From positions 21,668,696 to 21,732,695 of the forward strand of contig OY744615.1 of assembly GCA_963556255.1 (NCBI GenBank): a stretch of 64,000 nucleotides of DNA, read 5' to 3'. The DNA is from Allolobophora icterica (lineage: Eukaryota; Annelida; Clitellata; Crassiclitellata; Lumbricidae). The translations under genes were made by a program, and so were the position numbers. Below the pieces are notes generated by a model, which was not told the origin of the DNA, did not search any database, and saw nothing but the letters and a program-made list of their open reading frames with translations. This document shows positions 32,429 through 40,952 of this stretch, in pieces. Each line of letters starts with the position of its first letter. Position 1 is the first letter of the stretch.

Positions 32429-33031
32429 TTAAAACAACATACCGAGAATCGGAATATTTCGGAAAGGCGAATTAGGCCCTAGTATAAGCCCGGAACCGGG
32501 TTTCATATACAACCCACTACCCGTTTTCATATACAGTCCCCCACCCATCGAACTGCCTTTCGGCCACGGAGACAGATACAACCCATTTCCATCCGGTCTT
32601 ACTTTACAAGCCAAGTCCCCTTTTTTAACGTACAATACTCCCGATCCGCTTATTTTATCTACAACTTTCGATGCAGCTGCGGAACCTATACCCGTTAAAG
32701 CGCCTTGTGCTAAACTAGGTAGTACGCTTGTAAGAAGAAATTTTCCGGCAGTAGCTAGAAATGGTAATATAGCTCCGATAAAAGCGCCTTCGACTTTAGC
32801 GTTATATATTAATTGCGTTTTACTCATTTTGATCGTCGTGCCCTTTCCGTCTTGGTAAGCTTTCGCCACTTTCTTAATTTGCGCTTTCGTAAAAGCTAAA
32901 ACGTGGTCTCCCTCCAGATCATCGTGAGATAGTCTAATACTGACGCCATCGATTCCCGCTTCAAGCGCTCGTTTAATCTTGTCTTTTTGTCCTTCCGAAA
33001 TATTAACATAGAAGTTTGTGTACTGAGTCAT
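32429..33031 (-). CDS. glycine-rich membrane-active capsid protein (pVI-like candidate)
   Basis: 200 aa, start at TATATAAAATG. Residues 47-80 (Thr-Lys-Ala-Gln-Ile-Lys-Lys...Thr-Ile-Lys-Met-Ser-Lys-Thr-Gln-Leu) and a hydrophobic 83-120 segment match a protein type I recall from many invertebrate Polintons. The C-terminus has repeats of Gly-x-Gly-Leu-Tyr-Met-Lys. Three adenain-type cleavage motifs are visible: Leu-Thr-Gly-Ile|Gly (112-116), Ile-Ser-Gly-Ser|Gly (127-131) and Met-Gly-Gly-Gly|Leu (162-166). A precursor cleaved by the 26529 protease is plausible. Confidence 0.6.
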   Translation of the reverse strand: MTQYTNFYVNISEGQKDKIKRALEAGIDGVSIRLSHDDLEGDHVLAFTKAQIKKVAKAYQDGKGTTIKMSKTQLIYNAKVEGAFIGAILPFLATAGKFLLTSVLPSLAQGALTGIGSAAASKVVDKISGSGVLYVKKGDLACKVRPDGNGLYLSPWPKGSSMGGGLYMKTGSGLYMKPGSGLILGPNSPFRNIPILGMLF

Positions 33032-33063
33032 TTTATATATAACTAAGATAAAGTTTTAAGTCT

Positions 33064-33864
33064 TCACACTTCTCTAATATGAAACTTGATCGACATCGCT
33101 TCCCCTCTAATGTTAATTAGTTTTCCATTTTGGTCGGTAAGTCTCGTTTCCATCGATGAAATCGTATTCATCGTAATGGGGAGATAAATTAAGTTAGCTG
33201 GGATTTGGATGATCTTATAACCAGGTCCAACGGTAGGAAAAAACGAATATATCACGTTCGTCGTCGATCCATTCGAGTACGAACCTCCGATTATATCGCT
33301 AGTTACTCTAAAGCTGTCTATGTTCATTATGTTCACAATGTTCTCCGATTCGAAATAACCCTCCGTATATGTCCCGGGAGTGAAACCTAGGACCGTTCTG
33401 ATCGAGTTGTCTGATGTGAAATCAACCTTATAATTCGGCGCAATGTTTAACACCGCCTTCAACGTATTAGTGTTTGCTTCTAACGTAATGCAATATTCTT
33501 CGTTTGAGACGTCGTAATGGCTGTTCTCTTTCATGATTTTCTTCACGTAGTCGTTTATATCCTCGAGCTCATAGGACCCTTCTGGAATATCTACGTCAAA
33601 CCACGTCACGCCATGATCCGGCGAATACCTGAAGTTGTTGTTGCTCGCGTCTATGTTAGGAAACACGTAGTAAGTATACAAATCGACTAGAGCCATTTCA
33701 TACTTTTTGGTTTTATCTAGTTCGATTACAGGATTGTTCCTCGTTATTATTCGTGCGGTTCTGTCCTTTTCGTTACCCACTAAAATGTAAAACGACGATT
33801 TAGGATTCGTGTTAGTCGCAGTCTGTGCTGTGTTCACCTGTATCTTCACGAGGAGTTCTTCCAT
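33064..33864 (-). CDS. penton-like minor capsid protein
   Basis: 266 aa, beta-rich, start at TAGTAAAAATG. The N-terminal Lys-Tyr-Glu-Met-Ala-Leu-Val-Asp-Leu-Tyr-Thr-Tyr-Tyr and Phe-Pro-Asn-Ile, then Ile-Pro-Glu-Gly-Ser-Tyr-Glu-Leu, recur in the proteins usually assigned as Polinton penton or minor capsid (single jelly-roll). It is next to the packaging ATPase, the usual neighbourhood. It would form the fivefold vertex that carries the fibre. Confidence 0.7.
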   Translation of the reverse strand: MEELLVKIQVNTAQTATNTNPKSSFYILVGNEKDRTARIITRNNPVIELDKTKKYEMALVDLYTYYVFPNIDASNNNFRYSPDHGVTWFDVDIPEGSYELEDINDYVKKIMKENSHYDVSNEEYCITLEANTNTLKAVLNIAPNYKVDFTSDNSIRTVLGFTPGTYTEGYFESENIVNIMNIDSFRVTSDIIGGSYSNGSTTNVIYSFFPTVGPGYKIIQIPANLIYLPITMNTISSMETRLTDQNGKLINIRGEAMSIKFHIREV

Positions 33865-33882
33865 TTTTACTAGTATATTATA

Positions 33883-34671
33883 TTATTTTAATTCAGAATT
33901 GGGGATGTAAAATTCATCTAATCCACAACGGTATTTACCGCTGCTCCTTTCACTCGTTAAGTCGATAACTACGAATTGATGCGGTTGTTTCCACGACTCC
34001 ACGCATAGTTTTTTAAATTCCTCTATAGACATGTCCGTACTTACATGATCGTTGTAGATATGGGAAACGTTCTTCATGTCTTGGGGAAATAAACAAATAA
34101 AGTTTGCGTTCTCTCTGATAGTCTGCCTAGGCAATTTAAAATAATTCTGGGCGAGGTACAAACAGTCGACGTTACTATGTCTGCCCCTAATATAATACGT
34201 TTCGCATTTGTTCTGCTTTTCTAATTGTAAATCGTCAAAAATCATCAAGTTCTTCTTTTCACGGCTCAACTCTCTCGGATCCGGTACATCGTTCGCGGAT
34301 TCGTAAAACCTGCATTCGATATCCGACTTGTCTCTTAAATGTTTCGCTATCTCTTCTACAACGCACGCCGGAGAAATATTAGACCTCATTATCTCATCTC
34401 GAATGTTAAACAGCTCGATGATCGTTTCTTTTGGTAGTTTTTCTTCGAATGCCTTCTTAAGAATTTTGTACTCCGGTTGAAATAGAGATTTTCCGAATAC
34501 TTGCAAATTGTCATAGTCGAGCCATCCGGGTCTCAAAAGTAAGTTTAACAATAACGTCGTCTTACCGCATCCCGATTTTCCTACTATTACACCCCTTATA
34601 CTTTTAGGTAATAGGTTGATATTAAATCTTTTCAACGATAAATCGTTCCACGTTAAGTCTTTCACTTCCAT
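33883..34671 (-). CDS. A32/FtsK-HerA-type genome packaging ATPase
   Basis: 262 aa, start at TATTTAAAATG. Walker A is Gly31-Lys-Ser-Gly-Cys-Gly-Lys-Thr-Thr39. Walker B is Leu-Met-Ile-Phe-Asp146-Asp147. A Tyr-Leu-Ala-Gln175-Asn segment is the expected sensor. Arg182 and the Arg186-Glu-Asn-Ala-Asn segment follow. Length and motif spacing fit the poxvirus-A32-like ATPases of Polintons, which drive DNA into the capsid. It shares a 34-bp divergent promoter region with the PLA2 gene. Confidence 0.93.
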   Translation of the reverse strand: MEVKDLTWNDLSLKRFNINLLPKSIRGVIVGKSGCGKTTLLLNLLLRPGWLDYDNLQVFGKSLFQPEYKILKKAFEEKLPKETIIELFNIRDEIMRSNISPACVVEEIAKHLRDKSDIECRFYESANDVPDPRELSREKKNLMIFDDLQLEKQNKCETYYIRGRHSNVDCLYLAQNYFKLPRQTIRENANFICLFPQDMKNVSHIYNDHVSTDMSIEEFKKLCVESWKQPHQFVVIDLTSERSSGKYRCGLDEFYIPNSELK

Positions 34672-34705
34672 TTTAAATATATAAAAGTTCTATATTAAAA
34701 CCGAA
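34672..34705. promoter_or_regulatory. 34-bp bidirectional promoter region
   Basis: The gap between the divergent ATPase and PLA2 starts is only TTTAAATATATAAAAGTTCTAT plus ATTAAAACCGAA. It must hold both initiation signals. It contains TATATAAA on one strand and TTTAAA/TATATTTAAAATG on the other. Confidence 0.6.
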
Positions 34706-35251
34706 ATGTATTGCGTAAAGTGTAAAGGAAAGACCGAAACAAGAGATCTTCAGAACGCCGTCAGTAAAAATAATAGACCCATGCTTCGAGGCGTATGCGT
34801 CGTATGCGGAACGACTAAAACTCAATTCGTAAAAGGAGCCGCTGTAAAAGGTGGAGATGTAGTTGGTTCGTTGAATTCAGTTATTAGAAACGTAAAGTTA
34901 CCTTGGGCTAAATATCCAGGCGAGATGCATCTTCCAGGTCATTCGTTTACAGGACCCGGGACTAGGTTGGATTTGAGACTGAATCCTGATGGAACTCCTA
35001 AAGATTGGAGTAAGCCTATCAACAGAGTAGATAATGCAGCTTACCACCATGATTTGGCTTACGATCGACACCCCGATACGGCTTCTAGGAATGTTGCCGA
35101 TAGAGCAATGATTAATGATTTGAATAATATTCCTAATCCTACTATCCGAGAGCGTATGGAGAGAGCGGTAGTTAAACCTATATTGTCTGTTAAATCGAGT
35201 CTCGGGTTAGGTTTAAAAAAAGCCCCGACCCGATATGGACTGATCAATTAG
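34706..35251 (+). CDS. zinc-ribbon plus parvovirus-type PLA2-like protein
   Basis: 181 aa. The N-terminus is a zinc ribbon (Cys3-x2-Cys6...Cys31-x2-Cys34). Residues 77-140 match the phospholipase A2 module of parvovirus VP1 proteins and adintoviruses. They have a calcium-loop Gly83-Pro-Gly85...Asp89 and a catalytic His115-Asp116 with Tyr119-Asp120. A downstream Ala-Asp (131-132) also fits. In viruses the module acts on endosomal membranes during entry. The 3' end overlaps the integrase frame across the slippery site at 35212-35218. Confidence 0.8.
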   Translation: MYCVKCKGKTETRDLQNAVSKNNRPMLRGVCVVCGTTKTQFVKGAAVKGGDVVGSLNSVIRNVKLPWAKYPGEMHLPGHSFTGPGTRLDLRLNPDGTPKDWSKPINRVDNAAYHHDLAYDRHPDTASRNVADRAMINDLNNIPNPTIRERMERAVVKPILSVKSSLGLGLKKAPTRYGLIN

Positions 35252-36144
35252 CGGATGAACTACATAAACCGGTAGTAAAACATTTTAGAAAGAGAAAATT
35301 GTACGTTAGTGGAATAGATGAGATATGGGCTGCTGATTTAGTCGATATGCAAGCCTTCGCTAAAGAAAACGATGGTGTGAAATACCTATTAACCGTTATA
35401 GATGTGTTTTCAAAGTACGGATGGATCGTGCCATTGAACGATAAGAGTATGAAATCTACAGCAAGCGGCTTCTTGAAGATACTCGAGAGTGGACGAAAGC
35501 CCGTTAAATTATGGGTAGATAATGGTAAAGAGTTTTATAACAAAGACGTTAAGAATTTGATTGGGTTATACTCTACGGAGAATGAAGAAAAATCTTGCGT
35601 TGTCGAGAGATGGAACAGGACGATGAAAGATAAAATGTTTAAGTACTTTACAGCTAATTCGACGAGAAGATATATCGACGTTTTAGACGGAATGGTTAGT
35701 AATTACAACAATACGAAACATTGTTCCATTAAAATGACGCCTGCTAAGGCTAGTATGAAAACGAATGAAAAGACTGTATTTATGAATTTATACAACGAAG
35801 AGGTCTCAGAGCCTATTGCGCTTAGATTCTCGGTTGGAGATAAAGTCAGAATAACGAAGAAGAAAAACATATTTGAAAAAGGATATACACCTAGATGGAC
35901 TGAGGAAATGTTCACAATTGCGCAAGTTCAGTATACAAATCCAGCAACTTATAAGATTACTGATTCTAACGGTGAGGAGGTACAGGGCTCATTCTATGAA
36001 CAGGAGCTACAGAAGACGACTCAAGAAATATTTAGGATCGAAAAAGTGATTAGAAAACGTGGGAAGAAATCACTCGTTAAATGGTTAGGATATTCAGACT
36101 CGTTCAATTCTTGGGTGGATAACGATAACTTGATGACGTTGTGA
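35194..36144 (+). CDS. retroviral-type integrase with C-terminal chromodomain
   Basis: The frame is open from 35194 to 36144 (316 codons) but has no ATG before the conserved core. The first possible near-cognate start, TTG at 35299, already cuts off family-typical N-terminal sequence. Counting from that TTG, catalytic residues are Asp13 (Ala-Asp-Leu-Val-Asp), Asp74 (Trp-Val-Asp-Asn-Gly) and Glu103 (Val-Val-Glu-Arg-Trp-Asn-Arg-Thr). The Asp74-Glu103 interval has 28 residues against about 33-35 usually. The last 45 residues form a chromodomain (Phe-Arg-Ile-Glu-Lys-Val...Trp-Leu-Gly-Tyr...Asn-Ser-Trp-Val). Expression probably depends on -1 frameshifting from the PLA2 gene, or the gene is damaged. 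Confidence 0.88.
   Translation: MESRVRFKKSPDPIWTDQLADELHKPVVKHFRKRKLYVSGIDEIWAADLVDMQAFAKENDGVKYLLTVIDVFSKYGWIVPLNDKSMKSTASGFLKILESGRKPVKLWVDNGKEFYNKDVKNLIGLYSTENEEKSCVVERWNRTMKDKMFKYFTANSTRRYIDVLDGMVSNYNNTKHCSIKMTPAKASMKTNEKTVFMNLYNEEVSEPIALRFSVGDKVRITKKKNIFEKGYTPRWTEEMFTIAQVQYTNPATYKITDSNGEEVQGSFYEQELQKTTQEIFRIEKVIRKRGKKSLVKWLGYSDSFNSWVDNDNLMTL
35212..35218 (+). promoter_or_regulatory. candidate -1 ribosomal frameshift site (T TTA AAA)
   Basis: The heptamer is TTTAAAA. In the PLA2 frame it reads T TTA AAA, the canonical X XXY YYZ arrangement. A -1 slip moves ribosomes exactly into the integrase frame, which is open here. The PLA2 frame ends at 35249-35251, 31 nt later. A 1-nt indel in the A7 run (35215-35221) is the alternative. 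Confidence 0.55.
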
Positions 36145-36207
36145 AACGATTATTCAAAATGCTATTTCGACTTAAAGAAAATAATTTTCATATAATAAAG
36201 AGATACT

Positions 36208-36903
36208 ATGGCAATCACATGGAAAAACTTTGATATTAATAATGTTATTTTCGAAGACGTTACAAAAAGGTCTACTCCCGCTGAAACTAAATTTCAACGC
36301 ATATTTCTAAAGTACAAATACGCCGATGGGACAATCGACAAAATATCTATAAAAACTCCTCCGCTGTATTCTTATGGGATTCAAGAAAACCGATCTTCAC
36401 AAACGGGTCTCTTAGACTCGTATTCTTTACCATTAAACATGTACGATAGAATGGTTGGTGAAGACGAAGCGAAAACGATTGAAATTTTTGAATCGTGTTT
36501 AAAACTGGTAAAAGAACATCTTTAAAAATCTGATGTGAAAGACGCGCTTAATAAATACGAAATGAATGCGGATGTTGATCAAATGGATATTTTTTACAGA
36601 AAGAAAGATAAAGGTAAAGTCCTTCCCGATATACCCCCTACTCTATATCCGAGACTTTTAACTGCCTATGAAAAATCACGAAATCCAGATGTGCCACCTA
36701 AGATAACTACAGGATTTTACGATTTAAACGATGAACCGATAGATCCTAAAACTCTCATAAATACGCGTTGTAAGGTTGTTTGCGATATTCGCATCGATAA
36801 TATCTATATCGGGGCTAAACCGTCTATTCAGGTAAAAGTAAACGACGTCATAGTCCTCGATCGATTCGTTAGACAAAGGCGTCTTTTCTACGCACAGGAA
36901 TAA
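36208..36903 (+). pseudogene. DUF5871-like (possible OB-fold DNA-binding) gene split by in-frame TAA
   Basis: One reading frame is interrupted by TAA at 36523-36525, giving 105 codons before it and about 125 after it. The second part has no ATG at its start. The N-terminal Met-Ala-Ile-Thr-Trp-Lys-x-Phe-Asp-Ile-Asn-Asn and the C-terminal pattern of Pro-Pro-Thr-Leu, Cys-Asp-Ile-Arg and Pro-Ser-Ile-Gln-Val-Lys recall proteins of algal giant viruses (DUF5871, from memory). A single-stranded DNA-binding role is a guess. Since the frame stays open on both sides, a single nonsense change is the simplest explanation. Stop readthrough cannot be excluded. Confidence 0.55.
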
Positions 36904-36916
36904 GATGAATCATAGC

Positions 36917-36939
36917 TTTTATAACTGCTGGTTATAAAA
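36917..36939. terminator. 9-bp stem hairpin after the last right-hand gene
   Basis: TTTTATAAC (36917-36925) pairs perfectly with GTTATAAAA (36931-36939) around a 5-nt loop. It starts 13 bp after the stop codon and ends 4 bp before the right terminal repeat. It resembles the hairpin at 28042-28079 in placement. Confidence 0.6.
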
Positions 36940-36943
36940 ACCC

Positions 36944-37029
36944 ACGTAATCACCTGATGACTCATACGATGGTCGTGACGTCACGTGGTTATTGCGTGGT
37001 TGTCCCAGAATAGTCTAAATATAACTACT
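36944..37029 (-). repeat. Polinton right terminal inverted repeat
   Basis: It matches the reverse complement of 21803-21888, ends ...ATAACTACT, and is followed by the duplicated target CTCGTT at 37030-37035. Confidence 0.97.
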
Positions 37030-37254
37030 CTCGTTTCCAAGAACGGAGAAAATAAATATACCGTGAAGGGCTGCTCTTTTTAAACTGGCGGCTTAAACGG
37101 GCTTAAAAACTAATTTTACTTAGGTGGCGAACAGGATAAAACGAACAAGCTTCACGGGTTTAAACGGGCCAATTTACTTAGGCCGCGCATGCTGAAAACT
37201 TTGCTTTCATTTTAATCGCCCGATTCCCCGTTCTTAAAACGGGTTTAAACAACT

Positions 37255-37545
37255 AGTATAATGTAAAAACATATAATATAAACACGCAACTAATAAACAC
37301 ACATATAATATAAACACACATATGATATAAACACACATAATATAAACACACATATAATATAAACACACATAATATAAACACACATAATATGAACGCACAT
37401 ATAAGATAAACACATATATAATATAAACACATAATATAAATACACATAATATAAACACACATGTAATATAAACACACATAAAATATAAATACACATATAA
37501 TATAAACACACATAATATAGACACCCATATAATATAAACACGTAG
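37255..37545. repeat. minisatellite of about 15-bp AATATAAACACACAT units
   Basis: Some 17-19 imperfect units with variable A and C tracts. Overlapping Tyr/Cys/Val-rich frames are repeat translations. It lies 220 bp right of the Polinton. Confidence 0.9.
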
Positions 37546-38666
37546 GCTATTTGATATAACTGAATGGAGAATTTATGTCGTTTGCGTGTTTAATGGCTGA
37601 TGCGATGTGGCAGCGGGCGGCCATTCCGTAAGAGCGGGAGAAAGCAGACGACGAGCAGCGAGCGCCTAAGCGCGGGAAACGGCAGACGACCAACGTATTA
37701 GACGACGACGGTCTTCCATTCAAAAGAAGCTCGACGCTTCTCTTTCGCCACACCCTCCCTCGTCTCGAAAAGACTTCATTCCCAGCGAAAGACTCGAATG
37801 ATGTCGACCTTAGACACTATTCCCGCAAAACGACGCCGCGCGACGAACAAAGAAACTAATGGTGTTCTTCCGCCGTCAAAAGAGTGCGTGCTCGTCCACG
37901 AGCGGAGTAATACAAGCCGTCAAATGAAATTTTTAGGTCAAATCACGTGATTCAGATACGTCATTTATCATCGGAAGCGTCAGATTTATTAATATGAGCT
38001 AAAGTAAATGGTTCGATAAATGCAACAAGAGCTGATATTTAGGTAAGTATGTAAGCAAGTAAGTAAATAAGTAAGTAGCCTTTTATCAATGCAAGACAAA
38101 CGCTCACATTTGACAAAACAAGCAATGCTGTAAAGAGTAAATGTTATTGGATCAGAAAAAGCCCAAAACAATTTAGTTAGCTTCTATAGCATCTACTATA
38201 AACTTTAGCTTCTGACGCTCGGTTCGCGATGGTAAACTGTCCGAAGACTGTGGAGTTAACGGACACCCGATTTAAGGCAACTAAAGCCACGATATTCTTG
38301 GCAACAGATCGTGTGCTGAAAGAAAATCCCGGTTGTCTCTTTTCTAGAGTCTCACAGGAGGTTCACTTCAAAATCCCAGACAGTTCGTTGTTAGTTGTTA
38401 CCAAAACATGGCGGCAGCTTAGCGATGAGCATTGTAGTGGTTAGTAAAAGAACGAGTAAATGCCACGTGATTGACACGGTAAGCATCACCGGTCTGACTA
38501 CAACGCAATACGTCCACGATTACACGAGACCTTTGCAAGCAACGGCTTAAAACCCAGCAATACCACACAGTCCCTCTGACCAGAGAGATCTTGCAGATAT
38601 GTGCAGTGATTTATCTGTTGAAATGTTTAAAAGGTAATGCAACGATGTTTACTGCTTTTTCTACAG
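37546..38666. other. end of the first recognised host intron
   Basis: Mixed single-copy DNA with no recognised gene. The last 15 bp form the acceptor of exon B (TTTTTCTACAG). Confidence 0.4.
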
Positions 38667-38734
38667 TGAGCTCGACTGTGGTTTGTGTTTGGTTATCGAG
38701 GAGCGCCACTCTAATGTTCTTCAGTACAAGGAAA
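38667..38734 (+). CDS. host gene exon B
   Basis: 68 bp: one base completing the codon from exon A, 22 codons, one base left over. The acceptor is TTTTTCTACAG| and the donor GAAA|GTGAGT. The translation has Cys-Gly-Leu-Cys-Leu-Val-Ile and Asn-Val-Leu-Gln-Tyr-Lys-Glu, which is strongly typical of this secreted-protein family directly after the DUF7044 part. This exon alone makes the gene call convincing. Confidence 0.8.
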
Positions 38735-38767
38735 GTGAGTATGCATCTGCTGACTATTTTGATCACC

Positions 38768-38895
38768 GACCACCACAATCTCCGCCACCACCATCTCCAC
38801 CACCACCATCTCCACCACCACCATCTCTATCACCACCATCTCCACCACCGCCACCTTCATGGCCACCGCCATCTTCACCAACATCATCACTAGCA
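38768..38895 (+). repeat. CACCACCATCTC minisatellite
   Basis: 12-bp units of CCACCACCATCT with CGCCAC variants, starting 34 bp after the exon B donor. It is intronic. The Pro/Ser/His-rich frames across it are not genes. Confidence 0.85.
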
Positions 38896-38994
38896 TCCTG
38901 TTCAGCAAAGATTCCTGCTTAGCAAAGAATTAGTTTCAAATTGAGGCTAATAGTTTATAAAACTTTGAACTCTGGCCAACCACAATACTCAAAA

Positions 38995-39350
38995 TCAGTT
39001 CTTTTTGCCCAGACTTATGACTGAACGAGGTCATCCGATTATATTTGTCTGGTCATACCTAATTCAAGAACTGTTCTTGGTGAACGAGGTTTTTCGGTTG
39101 CTGGACCTACTTTTTGGAACTCTCTCCTGTGTCTGCACGCTCTGCTCAGCTGCTTGCATCATTTCGTTCTCAACTTAAAACTTACCTCTTTCAAATTGCT
39201 TATACACCATAGGCTGCCTCTCTGTCTTACGGACTGATCTTCTGGATATTGACCTGATTAGGGCTTGGTCTTGGTGTGCCATCGGTTGATGCCTTGTGGT
39301 GCATTAGACAACGGCGCAGTAGAAGTCACTATTTACAATTACAATTACCA
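38995..39350 (+). mobile_element. LINE 3' fragment with reverse-transcriptase C-terminal remnant
   Basis: The frame around 39080-39200 encodes a Phe-Ser-Val-Ala-Gly-Pro-like block with Trp-Asn-Ser and a Leu-Lys-Thr-Tyr-like tail, followed by a shared noncoding tail (GGCGCAGTAGAAGTCACTAT). The same tail in reverse occurs at 63060-63224 plus 63771-63964 and, shorter, at 54835-54925 and 57785-57860. Confidence 0.6.
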
Positions 39351-40952
39351 CCATTATTTAGGTTTAGTATAAAACGCAAGTATGAGAAGTATGATGTATC
39401 ACACTGCTGCACAGTGTATGCCTAAGCTATAGGTCTACTATCATCAGAATGACATACAAAGGTTTAAATGAACGATCAGAAGAAGGAATGAATATAGAAA
39501 GAAAGAAATTAAACAATAAAGAGAGAACGAAAATGAAAGAAAAGGAAGAAAAAGACAGTCAAGGGGCAAATCACAATCGATCAAATATTCCATCAAAGCA
39601 GAATGGAAAGGAAAATAACCGTGGAATGATCGAACGAACGAACGAATAAGTTATTCTGTTGTCTACATGTCTTGTATTAAATGGCATATAATTGCTAAGC
39701 ATGACGGGCGACTGATAATTGCTGAAGCAGCTGACAAGAGGGATCATCCATCCACTCGTCAGCTGGGGCAATTGTTGTTCATTCGCATTCACTAATTTCA
39801 CTTACTTCAATTGCCGATCCACTTATGCGTGTAACTGAGCGTCATTTCCGGTTCCTCTTCCCTACTTCCTCTTCCCTCTTCCCTCTTCCCCTTCAGTTCT
39901 TCCGTCGAAGAGACTTGGCTTCGAACCCGTCGCTTGCACGCCCGACCAGACCCAGCGATTGCTCTTCGCCTGCGCAAGTGATCGATAGCGGACGACACCG
40001 TCTCTAGGTTAGGGGAAAGTTAGAGAGGTCAAAGGGCAGAGGAACGGATGGACGAAGGGCGGGCGGGGTGGCGTGATTAATCGCGGGAAAACGTCTTTGC
40101 GCCAGAACGGAAGTTCTTTTGTTGCGCTGTCGCGATTGCTTACGACACTCTTCCGGTCCGCGATAAGAACCAGCCGCAGGCCAACAGGCATAACGCACCG
40201 AATAAGGTAAGATTTTGTGTCAGACGAAAAGCTGTGGCGAATGAAAACTCTTAAACTGATTCTAGCTTTGACTACGGACATAACTTTAATCCAGAACCTC
40301 TTCAACCTAATACACAGAATCGGAACCACGTAATAAACAAAGAAGTTTCATTTAACCTAACCAGATTAGGACAGACAGTGTCTTAACCTCTTCCAGTATA
40401 ATACAATTCTTTACCGACTGATTCCCGAGAGAAGTAGAGTCAACAAAACATAGCCTGATTACTTAAGGCATAGAAATCAAAACACTCATTCCACTGGGTG
40501 CGGTTGTCGTATTGCATCAATATCTCGAGCCTGAACTCGCTATGGCACCATGCTTTGCTTGAGAGAAAGAAAGAAGCAGATAGGGAGCCAGAGATAGAGA
40601 GTAGGGAGAAAGACAGAGACAGAGAGAAGAAAAGGCAGAGGTTATGGGAGAGGGTGAGGTCCATGGGAAGCGGGAAATCGATATTGAAAGATGACGGACA
40701 TTAGTCAGTCGTGAGATTAAAGGTTGGAACGAAGCGTTTGTCATTTTCGTTAAGAGGCGTGTTTATAGAGGCGATAATGCTTTCGTTTCTGTCAAAAGTA
40801 AACTGTGTTTACTGATGATTTAGACTTCGTTTCTATTATTAAGTGTGTTTTTTACAGCAGCGTTGTTTAAATTTAATATATGTAGGCCTATGTATTTTAT
40901 GCATGCATGTATGTATTAAGTATGTATGTAAGTATGCATGCATGAATGTATT
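39351..40952. other. intronic DNA, nothing recognised
   Basis: Purine-rich block at 39440-39650 and GA-rich block at 40560-40640. No supported gene, RNA or transposon ends. Confidence 0.3.

Larger units (their letters stand above)
21803..37029 (+). mobile_element. complete Polinton/Maverick (adintovirus-like) element
   Basis: The element is 15,227 bp with 86-bp terminal inverted repeats, AG/CT termini and a 6-bp target duplication (CTCGTT), all standard for Polintons. It encodes every Polinton hallmark: protein-primed PolB, retroviral-type integrase with chromodomain, adenain-like protease and A32/FtsK-type packaging ATPase. It also carries a candidate double-jelly-roll capsid protein, a penton-like protein, a fibre-like protein and a PLA2-like protein, as in adintoviruses. 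Gene order is four genes on plus, nine on minus and three on plus. Matching terminal repeats, an intact duplication and mostly open frames point to a recent insertion. An in-frame stop in the last gene suggests that this copy may no longer be fully functional. Confidence 0.97.

Noticed and set aside
35299..35301. TTG as the integrase start codon
   Set aside because: The frame with family-typical sequence is open further upstream to 35194. TTG starts are rare in animal viruses, and the slippery site offers a better explanation.
21946..36144. Minus- and plus-strand frames overlapping Polinton genes (for example 23263-23478, 25339-25791, 27056-27547, 29968-30444)
   Set aside because: Shadows of longer genes with recognisable domains; no start motif or motif content of their own.
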